DNA of 64,000 nucleotides from IMG/VR virus record IMGVR_UViG_3300027770_000039, positions 46,974 to 110,973 of that record; one strand, given 5' to 3'. Made by a program: the position numbers and the translations under genes. Of this stretch, positions 61,955-64,000 are shown piece after piece (the stretch's first letter is position 1; each line of letters begins with the position of its first letter). Origin of the DNA: a virus. The notes beneath the pieces are model-generated. The model saw nothing but the letters and a program-made list of their open reading frames with translations. It was not told the DNA's origin and did not search any database.

Positions 61955-64000
61955 TTATACCTTCCTTCTATATGCTGTGCCAAGAACTATCTGGCCAGCT
62001 ATTATTGTTACAACTACTATATCTTCTGCTTTTTCACGTTCTGGTATAGACATATCGGCACCTATATTAATCAGTGCCTTGCCTAATTCACATTTTTGTT
62101 CTTCTGTTAAGCCTTCAATTGCTTCATCTGGATTAAAACATGTAGCAATTGCGTTTGCTAAAGCTGCTGGACTTTCTAATACAAGTAGTGCAGAAGCAAC
62201 TTCTGCCTGAATAACTACTGGATTGCCGTTAGCATCTTCTCTTACTTCTACTGGAAGTGTTGGTGGAAGGTCACGATACTCAAGTCCTGCTGCTTCTATG
62301 TTGGCAGCAGTTACTGGCGCTCCATCTGCTGCTGTAATCAATACCTCTGAAACTAAATCTTTTTCTGCTAATGTAAAAGAACCATCTTGAGTTAGCGCAT
62401 CAGATAAATTATTTACTTCTGAAGTAGTAATATCTCCATCTGCAGATAATGCATCTACAATTAACTTTGCTTCATTTGTAGATAGCCCGCCTTCGGACAC
62501 AAGTGCTGCAACTAGTGATGTAACTTCTGAGTTTGTAACTACTCCATCAGAATTAAGAGCATCTAAAACTAAGGCTGATTCATTTGCGCTTAATGTTCCA
62601 TCTGAGATTAACTGGTCAGTTAATGTGCTTATTTCTGAAGATGTTATCTCTCCATCAGACATTAATGCATCTAATACTGCTTCTGCATCTGCTGCTGTTA
62701 AATTACCGTCAGCAATTAGATCTTCTACAACTGAAATAATTTCTTCGACAGTTAGTGGTGGTAATTCTTCAATAGCGGGAGGTTGAGGTTCTTCGGCAGG
62801 AGGTTCTTCAACTACAACAGGAGGTTCTTCAACTACAACAGGAGGTTCTTCAACTACAACAGGAGGTTCTTCAACTACAATAGGAGGTTCTTCAACTACA
62901 ACAGGAGGCTCAGGTTCTACCATTGGAGGTTCTTCAGCAGGTGCAGGTGTAGGTTGAATTGCTCCGCCACCATTTAAGTTTGCACCTTGTGGTGCTGGTA
63001 CAGAAATAACAGTTTCAGTATATTGACTTACAGGTCCAGACCAGTTAGCAACTCTAACAGTATAAGTAGCGCCTTCTGTCAAACCACTCAACTGAATAGA
63101 TGCAGGAGCGCCATCAGTATTTAATGTTTGTCCCTCATATGGATTTTCTGCATCAGGATCTTCAGTTACTACTTGATAGAACCAAGTGTTTGCTGTATAT
63201 CCTTGAGGTAAGGATGGAGTAATGGTTGCGGTAGTACCTGCAACAATTGGAGTTGAAATTATTGGGGCAGGGGTTGGAATGTTGTTATTAATTGCAGTAA
63301 CTAATTGACTTGATTTAGTGTTTAATGATGACTGAAGAGAGGTTTTTGTTGATACCGCTGAGTTCACGGTATTAGTTAAAGATGTTGTGTTAATAGCATT
63401 TATTGCTGACGTGTTTGTAGTATTCTGGGCAACGACTGGGGTAAGGCTTGAGTTTAATTGTGCAATGGTTATATTTGCTGCGTCAACCGCTGCCTGAACT
63501 GTTGAAGTATTTGGATCTACATAAGGTGTAAAAGCAGGACCTTGACTTATTTGTCCAGCAAATCCAGCACCAGAATTAGTGTCTGTAATATTAATTACTG
63601 CGCCACCAGTTGTTTGTCTGTAATTAAATCTTGCTTGGTTTGGAATTGGTCCATTAGCAGTTACATCTGCAATCCATGCACCATTACTTGGGTTTACATC
63701 AGCATTAAATCTTACTTGAACCATTTGTGTTGAAGCATCCTGTTGTGGATAAGGTCTAAGATCCCATGCAATATCTAAACTTGTTCCAGTAGTTGCATAA
63801 GTAATACCTGTTCCTGTGCTCCATGTTGTCCAGTCCCATCCAGCAATAGATACGGATGGAGCATTTGGAGTTGAATAGTAATTTGATCCTTCATTCACTC
63901 CAAATGTTATTGTTGCATTAGAGCCTACATAAACATTGTTATAAACAGTGCCACCCATTTGCATTCCAAATGGAAGATTCATTCTAACCCCAGCATCATC
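61955..64000 (-). CDS. Large surface or tail protein with Pro/Val/Glu repeats and Ca-binding-like repeats (N-terminus beyond window)
   Basis: At least 681 residues, frame open at the window edge. The N-terminal part (VGSNATITFG.., IAGWDWTTWSTG) resembles a beta domain of tail or adhesin proteins. A fibronectin-like module precedes a PPVVVEE repeat linker. The C-terminal third has repeated D-x-DG-x-IT-x-x-E units such as SDGEITSSE, SDGVVTNSE and ADGDITTSE, like EF-hand or dockerin loops, and ends with a hydrophobic stretch and RRKV as in a membrane or wall anchor. Could be a virion protein or a host-displayed adhesin. Confidence 0.65.
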   Translation of the reverse strand, partial: DDAGVRMNLPFGMQMGGTVYNNVYVGSNATITFGVNEGSNYYSTPNAPSVSIAGWDWTTWSTGTGITYATTGTSLDIAWDLRPYPQQDASTQMVQVRFNADVNPSNGAWIADVTANGPIPNQARFNYRQTTGGAVINITDTNSGAGFAGQISQGPAFTPYVDPNTSTVQAAVDAANITIAQLNSSLTPVVAQNTTNTSAINAINTTSLTNTVNSAVSTKTSLQSSLNTKSSQLVTAINNNIPTPAPIISTPIVAGTTATITPSLPQGYTANTWFYQVVTEDPDAENPYEGQTLNTDGAPASIQLSGLTEGATYTVRVANWSGPVSQYTETVISVPAPQGANLNGGGAIQPTPAPAEEPPMVEPEPPVVVEEPPIVVEEPPVVVEEPPVVVEEPPVVVEEPPAEEPQPPAIEELPPLTVEEIISVVEDLIADGNLTAADAEAVLDALMSDGEITSSEISTLTDQLISDGTLSANESALVLDALNSDGVVTNSEVTSLVAALVSEGGLSTNEAKLIVDALSADGDITTSEVNNLSDALTQDGSFTLAEKDLVSEVLITAADGAPVTAANIEAAGLEYRDLPPTLPVEVREDANGNPVVIQAEVASALLVLESPAALANAIATCFNPDEAIEGLTEEQKCELGKALINIGADMSIPEREKAEDIVVVTIIAGQIVLGTAYRRKV
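62799..62903. repeat. Five 21-bp tandem repeats (EEPPVVV)
   Basis: Near-identical 21-bp units encode VVVEEPP in frame. They form a stiff acidic proline linker; copy number may vary. Confidence 0.9.

Overview
The window is a 64-kb piece of an AT-rich, double-stranded DNA tailed phage genome whose host is very probably an actinobacterium. Phage identity rests on an HK97-type major capsid gene (cut by the left edge), a prohead protease with scaffold, a portal protein, a run of tail-fibre genes and an endolysin cassette. The actinobacterial host is an inference from a WhiB-type iron-sulfur regulator, a mini Lsr2-like DNA-binding protein, an AdoCbl-dependent class II ribonucleotide reductase, two proteasome/HslV-like Ntn hydrolases, and many genes whose -10 box lies only 6-7 nt before the start codon (leaderless transcripts). 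The low GC and gene content would suit a freshwater, small-genome actinobacterium, but nothing here proves that. No integrase, terminase or DNA polymerase is visible; they may lie outside the window.

Layout. (1) 1-20985, minus strand: virion genes. In transcription order these are a small membrane protein, about ten tail-fibre/baseplate proteins, a Hint-domain fibre, a block of enzymes and paralogous unknowns (four 2-oxoglutarate/Fe(II)-type oxygenases, one degenerate relative, three proteins of one unknown family, a GT60-like glycosyltransferase, an SDR reductase), a LamG-like tail protein, then portal, protease/scaffold and capsid. (2) 21234-23168: NrdJ. (3) 23427-26209, plus strand: a membrane-anchored lysozyme-like protein, small genes and a complete cytochrome P450. 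(4) 26296-29051, minus: sulfotransferase, another member of the unknown family, micro-proteins and a long structured leader. (5) 29052-29345: control region between the divergent halves. (6) 29346-40822, plus: about 30 small, often stop/start-overlapping genes with tRNA-Asp and tRNA-Met. They are driven by at least eleven copies of one unusual promoter (WTGTCR, exactly 11 nt, then a TATAAT-like box) and punctuated by hairpins and an interspersed repeat. (7) 41358-64000, minus except one gene: accessory genes. These include an SpeD-like decarboxylase, two Ntn hydrolases, two peroxiredoxin-fold-like proteins, a tiny CDGSH-like protein, a quinone oxidoreductase, an AspH-type hydroxylase, a catalase, three further 2OG oxygenase-like proteins, two methyltransferases, a secreted subtilase, two SGNH-like proteins, WhiB, and finally the endolysin/holin region and a large surface or tail protein cut by the right edge.

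The striking theme is redox and oxygen chemistry: catalase, P450, peroxiredoxin-like proteins, quinone reductase, SDR and eight apparently intact 2OG-type oxygenases in one phage, plus proteolysis genes (two Ntn hydrolases, one subtilase). I infer that the phage protects the infected cell from peroxide and chemically remodels host or virion surfaces. The operon at 43597-45544, where an Ntn hydrolase is translationally coupled to a CDGSH-like mini-protein and two peroxiredoxin-like proteins, is the best candidate for an undescribed system. All family calls are from reading motifs by eye; none was checked by a database search.
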